50,979 nt of DNA from Sphingomonas sanxanigenens. GTDB lineage: Bacteria; Pseudomonadota; Alphaproteobacteria; Sphingomonadales; Sphingomonadaceae. Below, piece after piece: positions 30,155 to 37,676 of the stretch. The stretch lies in assembly GCA_003240855.1 (NCBI GenBank), contig QFNN01000007.1, positions 1 through 50,979 of the forward strand. The letters run 5' to 3'. Each line of letters opens with the position of its first letter. Within the stretch, counting starts at the first letter, position 1. Made by a program: the position numbers and the translations under genes. The notes beneath the pieces were generated by a model, which worked only from the letters and a program-made list of their open reading frames with translations, was not told the origin of the DNA and did not search any database.

Positions 30155-31804
30155 TTACTCCCGTAGCGCGCTGATCGTCGTCCCTGCGGAGATGATCTCC
30201 ATGTCGGTCCGCAGATGGAGCAGGCGCACCCCGCGCTGCGCCATGGCGCGGTCGAGCGCCGGCGCGAAATCTTCGGTGCGTTCCACGGTCTCCGCCCATG
30301 CGCCGAACGCCCGCGCGAAGGCGGCGAAATCGGGATTGGCCAGCTCCGTCGCCGAGATGCGCCGCGGATAGCGCTTCTCCTGATGCATGCGGATCGTGCC
30401 ATAGCCGCCATTGTCGACGACGATCACCACCATGTCGGCGTGCTGGCGCATCGCGGTCGCCAGTTCCTGCCCGTTCATCAGAAAGTCGCCGTCGCCCGCC
30501 AGCACCACCGTCTGGCGATCGGGCCGCCGCAGCGCCGCCGCCACGCCTGCGGGCAGGCCATAGCCCATCGCGCCGGCCGTCGGCGCCAGTTGCGTCGCGC
30601 CCGGCTTGTAACGCCAGTAGCGATGCCACCAGCCGGAGAAGTTGCCCGCGCCGTTGCACAATGTTGAATCGGCTGGCAGCCGACGGCGCATCGCCGCGAC
30701 GCACTGGCCGAGGTCGAGCGTCGCGCCTTCGCGGGGGGCGGGGCTGTTCCATGCCTCCCATTCGGCATGCGCCTGCCCTGCCGCGTCGGCAGAGGGCAGG
30801 GGGCTCGCCGCCGACGCCAGCGCTCCGGCGAAGCGCGTCATGTCCGCGCACAGCGCCATGTCGGCGCGATACACGCGATTGAGCTCCTCGGGGTCGGGGT
30901 GGACGTGGATCAGATATTGCTGCGGATGATCCGGCGTGACGAGCGTATAGCCGTCGGTCGTCGCCTCGCCGAGCCGCGCACCGACGACGAGGAGCAGGTC
31001 CGCCGCCCTGATCCGGTCGAGCAGCCTGGGATTGGGGCCGTAGCCCAGATTGCCGGCGAAGGCCGGGCTGTCATTGTCGATCGCGTCCTGCCGGCGAAAG
31101 GCGGTCGCGACGGGAAGCCCCGCCGTCTCGGCAAAGCGCTGGAAGGCGTTCGCGGCCGCCTCGTCCCAGTCCGCGCCGCCGATGATCGCGACGGGCGCCT
31201 TCGCCGACGCCAGCTTCGCCGCCACCGCCGCGACTGCGCCGGCATCGGCCGCCTGCGCAGGGCGTTCGACGCGGGGGCGGTCGTCGGCCTCGACGATATC
31301 GGTCAGCATATCCTCGGGCAGCACGATCACCACCGGGCCGGGGCGTCCGCTCATCGCCGTCGCATAGGCGCGCGCGACATATTCGGGGATGCGCCGCGCG
31401 TCCTCGATCCGCGCCACCCATTTGGCGAGGGGGCCGAACATCTGGCCGAAATCGACTTCCTGAAAGGCCTCGCGATCGCGGTCTCCGCGCGCCACATCGC
31501 CGATGAACAGGATCATCGGCTGCGAATCCTGCATCGCGACATGGACGCCGATCGAGGCGTTGGTCGCGCCCGGCCCGCGCGTGACGAAGGCGATGCCCGG
31601 CCGCCGCGTGATCGTTCCGTCGGCGCAGGCCATGAAAGTCACGCCGCCTTCCTGCCGCGCGACCACCACGTCGATCGCCGGCACGTCGTGAAGCGCGTCC
31701 AGCACGGCGAGAAAGCTTTCGCCGGGCACGGTGAACAGCCGATCGCAGCCCTGCGCCACGAGGTTGTCGACCAATATCCGCCCGCCACTGCGCCCGCCCG
31801 CCAT
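30155..31804 (-). CDS. Thiamine pyrophosphate-dependent enzyme, acetolactate synthase-like
   Basis: A 549-residue three-domain TPP enzyme. The catalytic Glu that activates the cofactor is in LFTVPGESFLAVLDAL (near residue 30). Next come FVTRGPGATNASIGVH, the central domain (KAPVAIIGGADWDEAA, LLVVGARLGEATTDGY) and the TPP-binding motif VVLAGDGDFLMNGQELATA ending in DNGGYG. The protein is shorter than IlvB, no ilvN regulatory subunit gene follows, and the FAD-contact region is loose, so it may be a decarboxylase or carboligase rather than true acetolactate synthase. The ATG at 31804 has a GAGAGG site. It is divergent from an SMP-30 lactonase gene with 81 nt between. Confidence 0.85.
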   Translation of the reverse strand: MAGGRSGGRILVDNLVAQGCDRLFTVPGESFLAVLDALHDVPAIDVVVARQEGGVTFMACADGTITRRPGIAFVTRGPGATNASIGVHVAMQDSQPMILFIGDVARGDRDREAFQEVDFGQMFGPLAKWVARIEDARRIPEYVARAYATAMSGRPGPVVIVLPEDMLTDIVEADDRPRVERPAQAADAGAVAAVAAKLASAKAPVAIIGGADWDEAAANAFQRFAETAGLPVATAFRRQDAIDNDSPAFAGNLGYGPNPRLLDRIRAADLLLVVGARLGEATTDGYTLVTPDHPQQYLIHVHPDPEELNRVYRADMALCADMTRFAGALASAASPLPSADAAGQAHAEWEAWNSPAPREGATLDLGQCVAAMRRRLPADSTLCNGAGNFSGWWHRYWRYKPGATQLAPTAGAMGYGLPAGVAAALRRPDRQTVVLAGDGDFLMNGQELATAMRQHADMVVIVVDNGGYGTIRMHQEKRYPRRISATELANPDFAAFARAFGAWAETVERTEDFAPALDRAMAQRGVRLLHLRTDMEIISAGTTISALRE

Positions 31805-31885
31805 GCCTGCCTCTCTCGATCCTTGTTGCATGCGGGACTGGGCTTTGCTGTCCTTGCTGTCAACGACAAGAGGAGAGGCGAGAGG

Positions 31886-32800
31886 ATGACCCGATTCACC
31901 GAAGTGGCGAGCGGATTGCGTTTCCCTGAAGGGCCGGTGGCGATGCCTGACGGCAGCGTCATATTGGTCGAGATTGCGGCGGGTCGGATCACTCGCGTGC
32001 GGCCCGATGGAAGCAAGGAGACGGTGGCCGAACCCGGCGGCGGCCCCAATGGCCTCGCAATGGGGCCGGAAGGCAAGCTCTATTGCTGCAATAATGGCGG
32101 CTTCAACTGGCATGAGGCGAACGGCTATCTCGCGCCGCACGGCGAGGCCGATGATTATTCGGGCGGTCGCATCGAGCGCATCGACCTCGCGACCAGCAAG
32201 GTCGAGACGCTCTACAAAAGCGGCGATTTCGACTGCATCCTGCGTGGGCCGAACGATATCGTGTTCGACGATCATGGCGGCTTCTGGTTCACCGATCACG
32301 GCAAGACCCGCCCGCGCGAACGCGACGTGACCGGCATCTTCTATGCGAAGGCCGACGGCAGCCATCTGGAGGAAGTGATCTTCCCCAGCGAGAACCCCAA
32401 TGGCGTCGGCCTTTCGCCCGACGGGCGCACGCTTTACGCGGCCGAGACCTACACATGCCGGCTGATGAAGTTCAACGTCGTCGCGCCCGGCAAGGTCGAC
32501 GGCGCGGGCGGCCCCGGCGGTCCGGGCACGCATGTCTATCGCCCCGCCGGCTTCAAATATTTCGACTCGCTGGGCGTCGAGGCGGGCGGCAACATCTGCG
32601 TCGCGACGATCGGCGAATGCGGGATCAGCGTCGTTTCGCCCGAAGGCGAGCTGGTCGAGTTCGTGGCCACCGACGACATCTTCACCACCAACATCTGCTG
32701 GGGCGGGGTGGATATGATGACGGCCTATATCACCCTGTCAGGCAGCGGCCGGCTGGTCAGCACGCGCTGGGCGCGGCCGGGGCTGAGGCTGCGCTACTGA
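31886..32800 (+). CDS. SMP-30/gluconolactonase family protein
   Basis: A 304-residue six-bladed beta-propeller lactonase or related metal-dependent hydrolase. Metal ligands are expected at Glu15 in GLRFPEGPVA, in the LRGPNDIVFDDHGGFWFTDHG segment (Asn and Asp) and in NPNGVGLSPDGRTLYAAET. AGGAGAGG precedes the ATG. These enzymes open sugar or other lactones. It is divergent from the TPP-enzyme gene, so the two may serve one carbohydrate or aldehyde pathway, which is inference. No signal peptide. Confidence 0.88.
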   Translation: MTRFTEVASGLRFPEGPVAMPDGSVILVEIAAGRITRVRPDGSKETVAEPGGGPNGLAMGPEGKLYCCNNGGFNWHEANGYLAPHGEADDYSGGRIERIDLATSKVETLYKSGDFDCILRGPNDIVFDDHGGFWFTDHGKTRPRERDVTGIFYAKADGSHLEEVIFPSENPNGVGLSPDGRTLYAAETYTCRLMKFNVVAPGKVDGAGGPGGPGTHVYRPAGFKYFDSLGVEAGGNICVATIGECGISVVSPEGELVEFVATDDIFTTNICWGGVDMMTAYITLSGSGRLVSTRWARPGLRLRY

Positions 32801-32807
32801 GGCCGGC

Positions 32808-33734
32808 TCATTCGATCACCTTCCTGGCCATGCGTCCGGCGATATTGCGCCGCTGGACGCTGGCCGCACGGTCGGCCTGCGTTTCGTAGAGCGCCTCCAG
32901 ATAGGCGCTGTCCCAGCGGCTGAGCGTCGGCGATCCGCCCGGCCCGTCGCGGAACATGCCGAGGATCGATGGGGCGTCGGGCGGCGCCATCCCCACCCTG
33001 ATCCGCGACAGCGCGACGAAGGCGACATAGTCGGCGACCGAATCGAGCTTGTGTCCTTCCGCCTTGTTCACGTCGACGAGGATCACCGCCGTGTTGATGT
33101 TGACCTTCACGCTCGATTTGATGAGGCTGCTCGTATAGCGCGATACGGTGCGGTCGCGCCCGGCGGTCGATACGTCCATGCCCTGCAGCGCCAGCGCGGG
33201 ATGCTCGCTGCCTATCGATCCGCCATCGGCCTCGTCGGTCAGCGTTGTGTACCACCAGCGCACCGGCGCTTCTGCCGACCGCAGCACCTCCCGCTCGGGC
33301 GCGGGAACGTCGGCCAGCAGCCCGCCGCGCCTGGCGCGCATCGCGTCGACCAGCGCCTTGGCGTCGCCTGTGAAGCTGACGAGGATGTTGGTCTTGCACT
33401 TGCCCGTGGCGACCGGCGCGCCCACCGATCTGGCGACGGCGCGGATGCGCGTCGCCACGATCGCGCCGATCTGCGCGTTCACGCCGCGGATTGTGGGGCA
33501 GATCGGGCTGTTCCAGCGCCCGACCTGGCCGTCGACGGGAGCCGCCTCGACCCCGCGCACGAAGGCGCGGGCCTGCTCCTTCAGCCTGGCTTCCTCCTCC
33601 GCGCGGCCGGTGACGACGATCGCCTCGTCCTCGGCCTGCGGCGCCGGGCCCTGCTGCTGGGCGGAGGCCGGTGCGTACGAAAAAAGCAGCGTCGCGAGCA
33701 GCGGCGCACAGCGCCGGAACGCGTTCACATCCAT
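32808..33734 (-). CDS. Secreted protein of unknown function with N-terminal EAIVVTG motif
   Basis: A 308-residue protein I cannot assign to a named family. Residues 1-26 are a signal peptide (MDVNAFRRCAPLLATLLFSYA..., cleavage after ASA), followed by a Gln/Pro-rich stretch and EDEAIVVTGR near residue 37, a motif typical of the N-terminus of TonB-dependent receptors, though no barrel follows. The body has two Cys, CPTIRGVN and ATGKCKTNILVSF, which could pair, and alpha/beta character to the end (SRIRVGMAPPDAPSILGMF). The ATG at 33734 has a GGAGGA site; the frame is open 17 codons further upstream. It is convergent with the SMP-30 gene and divergent from scoA. Confidence 0.75.
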   Translation of the reverse strand: MDVNAFRRCAPLLATLLFSYAPASAQQQGPAPQAEDEAIVVTGRAEEEARLKEQARAFVRGVEAAPVDGQVGRWNSPICPTIRGVNAQIGAIVATRIRAVARSVGAPVATGKCKTNILVSFTGDAKALVDAMRARRGGLLADVPAPEREVLRSAEAPVRWWYTTLTDEADGGSIGSEHPALALQGMDVSTAGRDRTVSRYTSSLIKSSVKVNINTAVILVDVNKAEGHKLDSVADYVAFVALSRIRVGMAPPDAPSILGMFRDGPGGSPTLSRWDSAYLEALYETQADRAASVQRRNIAGRMARKVIE

Positions 33735-33802
33735 GGCGAAAAATCCTCCGCGGCGAAGCTTCGCCCGGTTGGGCTTTCCGGTCAACGGCTTGGAGTCGCC
33801 GT

Positions 33803-33826
33803 CAAGTTGAAAGTCCGTTCAACTTG
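33803..33826. promoter_or_regulatory. Perfect 24-bp dyad upstream of the CoA-transferase operon
   Basis: CAAGTTGAA-N6-TTCAACTTG, a perfect 9-bp inverted repeat. It lies between the divergent secreted-protein gene and scoA, 58 nt before the scoA start. Perfect symmetry with a 6-bp spacer is typical of a dimeric repressor operator; no regulator gene is adjacent. Confidence 0.65.
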
Positions 33827-33828
33827 CC

Positions 33829-33854
33829 TTGACCCTCCCGCCCGGCTGGGTCAA
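33829..33854. promoter_or_regulatory. Second dyad upstream of scoA
   Basis: TTGACCC-N12-GGGTCAA, a perfect 7-bp inverted repeat starting 3 bp after the previous dyad and ending 29 nt before scoA. It may be a second operator or an mRNA hairpin in the leader. Confidence 0.45.
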
Positions 33855-33883
33855 AGCGCAGGGCAAAGCTGGAAAGGATCGCC

Positions 33884-34591
33884 ATGCAGAAGCTCTATCC
33901 TGACGCCGCCGCCGCCCTTGATGGCGTGCTGTTCGATGGCATGACGATCTGCGCGGGGGGCTTCGGCCTTTGCGGCATTCCCGAACGACTGATCGACGCC
34001 ATTCAGGCCTCGGGCGTCAAGGATCTGACCTGTGTCTCGAACAATGCCGGCATCGACGGAGAGGGGCTGGGCAAGCTGCTCCGCACGCGTCAGATCAGGA
34101 AGATGATCAGCTCCTATGTCGGCGAGAATAAGGAGTTCGAGCGCCAGTATCTCAGCGGCGAGCTGGAGGTCGAGTTCTGCCCGCAGGGTACGCTGGCCGA
34201 GCGTTGCCGCGCGGGCGGCGCCGGCATTCCGGGTTTCTACACCAAGACGGGCGTCGGCACGCTCGTCGCCGAGGGCAAGGAGCTGAAGGAGTTCGACGGC
34301 GAAACCTATGTGCTCGAACGCGGCATCCGCGCCGACCTGTCGATCATCAAGGGCTGGAAGGCGGACGAGGCCGGCAATCTCATCTTCCACAAGACGGCGC
34401 GCAACTTCAACCAGCCCATGGGCGCCGCCAGCCACATGACCGTGGCCGAGGTGGAGGAGATCGTCCCCGTCGGCAGCCTCGATCCGGACTGTATCCATCT
34501 TCCGGGTATCTATGTGAAGCGCCTTGTCCTCGGCGCGCCTTACGACAAGAAGATCGAGTTCCGCACCGTCCGCGAGCGCGCGGCGGCCTGA
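33884..34591 (+). CDS. scoA: 3-oxoacid CoA-transferase subunit A
   Basis: A 235-residue alpha subunit of a succinyl-CoA:3-ketoacid CoA-transferase type enzyme, which activates acetoacetate or 3-oxoadipate with succinyl-CoA. Family motifs: MTICAGGFGLCGIPERLIDAI, LTCVSNNAGIDGEGLGKLL, IRKMISSYVGENKEFERQYL, GGAGIPGFYTKTGVGTLVAEGKE-type loop and IYVKRLVLG. GGAAAGGA precedes the ATG. The beta subunit gene is not adjacent: a phosphatase gene intervenes, although all three genes share a strand with short gaps and appear cotranscribed. Confidence 0.95.
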   Translation: MQKLYPDAAAALDGVLFDGMTICAGGFGLCGIPERLIDAIQASGVKDLTCVSNNAGIDGEGLGKLLRTRQIRKMISSYVGENKEFERQYLSGELEVEFCPQGTLAERCRAGGAGIPGFYTKTGVGTLVAEGKELKEFDGETYVLERGIRADLSIIKGWKADEAGNLIFHKTARNFNQPMGAASHMTVAEVEEIVPVGSLDPDCIHLPGIYVKRLVLGAPYDKKIEFRTVRERAAA

Positions 34592-34605
34592 TCCGATGGT
34601 CGTCC

Positions 34606-34645
34606 AGTCGACCCGTTCGTCCCGAGCGCAGTCGAGGGACGTGAA
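34606..34645. repeat. Second REP-like repeat unit at the phosphatase gene start
   Basis: The segment CGTTCGTCCCGAGCGCAGTC and the following GAGGGACG form the imperfect dyad CGTCCC...GGGACG. As I remember it, this is a common dispersed repeat in sphingomonad genomes. Only one unit is seen here. It spans the ribosome site and possible GTG start of the next gene. Confidence 0.55.
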
Positions 34646-35528
34646 AGCGCGCCGGCTGACTGCGGCGATGGTCGCGACGCTGCTCATGTCCGGCTGCGCC
34701 GCAGCGCCTGAGCCTGCGCCCATGCCCGCTGCCCCCGCCAATCCGCCGGCCGGCATGCAATATCTCTACGGATCGGGCGAGGCGGCCGCGCTGAGCATCC
34801 AGGCCTGGCATGCGCTGGTTGACTATGTGACGGAAAATCGCGGCGGCAATCCGGAGGAAGGCGTCGTCCTCGAAAAGGGCGCGACGCTCGCCGCGCCGGG
34901 CTTCGTGCGCTGCGGAGACAAGCCGCCCGCCGTTGTTTTCGATGTCGACGAGACGGTGCTGCTCAACCTCGGCTACGAATATCAGGACGCGAAAAGCGGC
35001 CAGCCCTATGATCAGGCGCGCTGGGAACGCTGGGAACAGACGGGGGCCGGCAAGGTCGCGCCCGCCCCCGGCGCGGTCGAGGGCGTGGCGGCGTTGCGCA
35101 AGGCCGGCGTCACTGTCGTGTTCAACAGCAACCGCGCGGCCGCCAACGCCGCATGGACCGCCGATGCGATCCGTCGCGCGGGCCTTGGCCCCGCGATCCA
35201 CGGCGCGACCCTGTTCCTCGCCGGCGACGATGCCGGGGGGACGAGGAAGGATGGCCGCCGGGCGACGATCGCCGCGCGCTACTGCGTGATCGCCATGGCG
35301 GGCGATCAGCTCGGCGATTTCAGCGATCTGTTCGCGGCGATCCCTGGGGCGGCGTCGCGCCGCGCCGCCGCCATGGCCGGCCCGGTGGCGAAGCTGTGGG
35401 GCCATGGCTGGTTCGTGCTGCCCAATCCCGTTTACGGAAGCGGCCTCAAAGGCGGCTTCGACGACATATTCCCGCAGGACAAGCGCTGGACCGATCCCGC
35501 GCAGCCCGCCGATCAAGGAGCGAAGTGA
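34641..35528 (+). CDS. HAD-type acid phosphatase lipoprotein (class B/C, e(P4)-like)
   Basis: About 295 residues. A lipoprotein signal peptide (KARRLTAAMVATLLMSGC, lipobox LMSGC) directs it to the outer membrane or periplasm. The HAD nucleophile motif is AVVFDVDETVLLN (near residue 98); GVTVVFNSNRAA is motif II and CVIAMAGDQLGDFSDLF is the acidic motif. Class C phosphatases of this kind dephosphorylate nucleotides outside the cell. The start is uncertain: GTG 34641 with GAGGG, or ATG 34596. Its stop overlaps the scoB start (TGATG), so it is coupled to a CoA-transferase subunit with which it shares no evident function. Confidence 0.88.
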   Translation: MKARRLTAAMVATLLMSGCAAAPEPAPMPAAPANPPAGMQYLYGSGEAAALSIQAWHALVDYVTENRGGNPEEGVVLEKGATLAAPGFVRCGDKPPAVVFDVDETVLLNLGYEYQDAKSGQPYDQARWERWEQTGAGKVAPAPGAVEGVAALRKAGVTVVFNSNRAAANAAWTADAIRRAGLGPAIHGATLFLAGDDAGGTRKDGRRATIAARYCVIAMAGDQLGDFSDLFAAIPGAASRRAAAMAGPVAKLWGHGWFVLPNPVYGSGLKGGFDDIFPQDKRWTDPAQPADQGAK

Positions 35529-36163
35529 TGCCCTGGACCCGTGACGAGATGGCCGCCCGCGCCGCGAAGGAGCTGAAGGACGGCTATTATGTGAACCTCG
35601 GCATCGGCATTCCGACGCTCGTCGCCAACCATGTGCCCGAGGGCGTGGAAGTGACGCTGCAATCGGAGAACGGCATGCTCGGCATCGGCCCGTTTCCTTA
35701 TGAGGACGAGGTCGATCCGGACCTCATCAACGCGGGCAAGCAGACGATCAGCGAGCTGCCTTCGTCGAGCTATTTCTCCTCGTCGGACAGCTTCGCGATG
35801 ATCCGCGGCGGGCATATCGATCTGACGGTGCTGGGCGCGATGGAAGTCTCCGAAGGCGGCGACATCGCCAACTGGATGATCCCCGGCAAGATGGTGAAGG
35901 GCATGGGCGGCGCGATGGATCTGGTCGCGGGCGTCAAGAAGATCATCGTCGTGATGGAGCATATGTCCAAGAACGGCGACCCCAAGTTCATCCCGGCCTG
36001 CACATTGCCGCTGACCGGCAAGAATGTCGTCGACATGATCATCACCGATCTTGCCGTATTCCAGCGCCCCGATCACAAATCCCCCTTCCGCCTGATCGAG
36101 ACCGCGCCGGGCGTTACGGCGGAGGATATAGCGGCGCACACCACGGCGCATTATCTGGCCTGA
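35528..36163 (+). CDS. scoB: 3-oxoacid CoA-transferase subunit B
   Basis: A 211-residue beta subunit. The catalytic Glu that forms the glutamyl-CoA thioester is in TLQSENGMLGIGP. Other family motifs are KDGYYVNLGIGIPTLVANH, MIRGGHIDLTVLGAMEVS, GDIANWMIPGKMVKGMGGAM, KIIVVMEHMSKNGDPKF and CTLPLTGK. It pairs with the scoA product encoded 940 nt upstream. The ATG overlaps the stop of the preceding phosphatase gene. Confidence 0.96.
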   Translation: MPWTRDEMAARAAKELKDGYYVNLGIGIPTLVANHVPEGVEVTLQSENGMLGIGPFPYEDEVDPDLINAGKQTISELPSSSYFSSSDSFAMIRGGHIDLTVLGAMEVSEGGDIANWMIPGKMVKGMGGAMDLVAGVKKIIVVMEHMSKNGDPKFIPACTLPLTGKNVVDMIITDLAVFQRPDHKSPFRLIETAPGVTAEDIAAHTTAHYLA

Positions 36164-36179
36164 CCGCGCGCCTGCCGCC

Positions 36180-36202
36180 CGTCGCTGCGCTCGCGATGAC
36201 GG
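36180..36202. repeat. Degenerate half of the REP-like palindrome
   Basis: CGTCGCTGCGCTCGCGATGACGG resembles the right arm of the palindromes at 25889 and 30074, but the left arm is missing. It lies just after scoB. Confidence 0.5.
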
Positions 36203-36356
36203 GGCGGCGGAAGGCCATGGCGCCTGATTTCCGCCATTCGTCGCTCAATAGCCGCCGGTCGGCGCGTCTTGTGACGGCATCTCTTGTCGTGCGTCCAATT
36301 CTCTGATTCAAAAGCATCAAATGAAGGTGAATGGGGTCGCAAGGGTCTTGGGGGAT

Positions 36357-37631
36357 ATGAAGGCGATTTTGCGCGGTCGGCGTCCTGCGTTTGCGATGGC
36401 CGTGGGGGCGGCGCTCGCGACGGGATTGGTGGCGGTGTTCGCGTCGCCGGGCGGTGCGGTTCAGGCCCAGCCGGAGCGGCCGCGCCTGGGTTACACGCGT
36501 GAAGCGATCGCCGATCCCTCGCTCTACCGCGCGCCCAGCCGTATCGACTATCAGCGCCTCGACGCCCGGCTCGATCAGCTCATGGCCAAGCCCGACATGG
36601 TCGGCATGGCCGTCGCCGTGATCGAAAATGGCGAGATCAGCTTCCTCAAGGGCTATGGCGTCACGCAGGCGAAGGATGGCGAACCCGTCGGCGTCCACAC
36701 CGTTTTCCGTTGGGCCTCGCTGTCGAAGGGCGTCGCCGCCACGATGGTCGCCGAGCTCGCTGCCGAGGGGCGTCTGTCGCTCGACGATCCCATCGGCCGC
36801 TATTCGACGACGCTGCGCCTTCCCGGCGGCGGCGAGCAGGTCGCGACCGTTGCGGACGTGCTTTCGCACCGCGTCGGCCTCAGTCACAACGCCTTCGACG
36901 ATCGGCTGGAGCAGGGGCAGGATCCGCGCCTGATCCGCGCCTCGCTGTCGGGCCTTCGTCAGCTTTGCCAGCCCGGCACCTGCCACAGCTACCAGAATGT
37001 CGCCTTCGATTCGGCGAGCGAGGTCGTCCAGAAAGTCACGGGCCGCCCCTATGCGGAGGAGGTGCGCGATCGTCTGTTCCGTCCGCTGGGCATGAAAGAC
37101 GCCAGTCTGACGCGCATCGGCCTGATGTCGTCGAAAAGCTGGGCGCGCCCGCATGTCGGCCGCACCACCGTCGCGGTCGAGGAACCCTATTACCGCGTTC
37201 CGGCCGCCGGCGGCGTCAACAGCTCGATCATGGATCTCGCCTTGTGGATGAAGGCGCAGATGGGGCTCACGCCCGGCGTGCTCAGCCCCGGCGTCATCCA
37301 GACGGTCCATATGGGGCGCGTCGATACCGAGCGGCGCAACACAGAATTCGCCCGCGCTATGGGCGCGGCGCGCTACGGCCTCGGCTGGCGCGACTATAAT
37401 TATGAAGGCCATGCGCTGATTGGTCATCAGGGGGCGGTGCGCGGCTATCGCTCGACGATCCTGTTCGATCCGCAGATGCGCGCTGGCGTCGCCCTGCTGT
37501 GGAACTCGCAGAGCGGCCGGCCCGGCGCGATCCAGCTTGAGCTGCTCGACATGCTCTACGGGTTGCAGGGCAAGGACTGGCTGAAGCTCGACGGGCCGGT
37601 CGCGGGGCGTTCGACGATCGCGACACGGTGA
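36357..37631 (+). CDS. Serine hydrolase, beta-lactamase class C-like (exported)
   Basis: About 424 residues with an N-terminal signal segment (MAVGAALATGLVAVFA). It has the three active-site motifs of the beta-lactamase/penicillin-binding family: SxxK in RWASLSKGVAATM (near residue 130), YxN in HSYQNVAFDSASE and the HxG form of the KTG motif in LIGHQGAVRGYRS. Such proteins are mostly esterases, D-aminopeptidases or peptidoglycan hydrolases, and a role in beta-lactam resistance should not be assumed. I prefer the ATG at 36357 because GGGGGA precedes it; 36321 is in frame but lacks a ribosome site. Confidence 0.88.
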   Translation: MKAILRGRRPAFAMAVGAALATGLVAVFASPGGAVQAQPERPRLGYTREAIADPSLYRAPSRIDYQRLDARLDQLMAKPDMVGMAVAVIENGEISFLKGYGVTQAKDGEPVGVHTVFRWASLSKGVAATMVAELAAEGRLSLDDPIGRYSTTLRLPGGGEQVATVADVLSHRVGLSHNAFDDRLEQGQDPRLIRASLSGLRQLCQPGTCHSYQNVAFDSASEVVQKVTGRPYAEEVRDRLFRPLGMKDASLTRIGLMSSKSWARPHVGRTTVAVEEPYYRVPAAGGVNSSIMDLALWMKAQMGLTPGVLSPGVIQTVHMGRVDTERRNTEFARAMGAARYGLGWRDYNYEGHALIGHQGAVRGYRSTILFDPQMRAGVALLWNSQSGRPGAIQLELLDMLYGLQGKDWLKLDGPVAGRSTIATR

Positions 37632-37676
37632 ATCGCGCGCTTTCCCGCGCGCCGTTAACGATGTAGAGCGCGCCAC

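Noticed and set aside
30155..32533. 792-codon form of the TPP enzyme
   Set aside because: The extra 240 codons lie opposite the SMP-30 gene; family similarity and a GAGAGG ribosome site place the start at 31804.
36357..37631. AmpC-type beta-lactamase resistance gene
   Set aside because: The SxxK, YxN and HxG motifs are shared with esterases and peptidases. The overall sequence does not look like AmpC, and there is no ampR neighbour.
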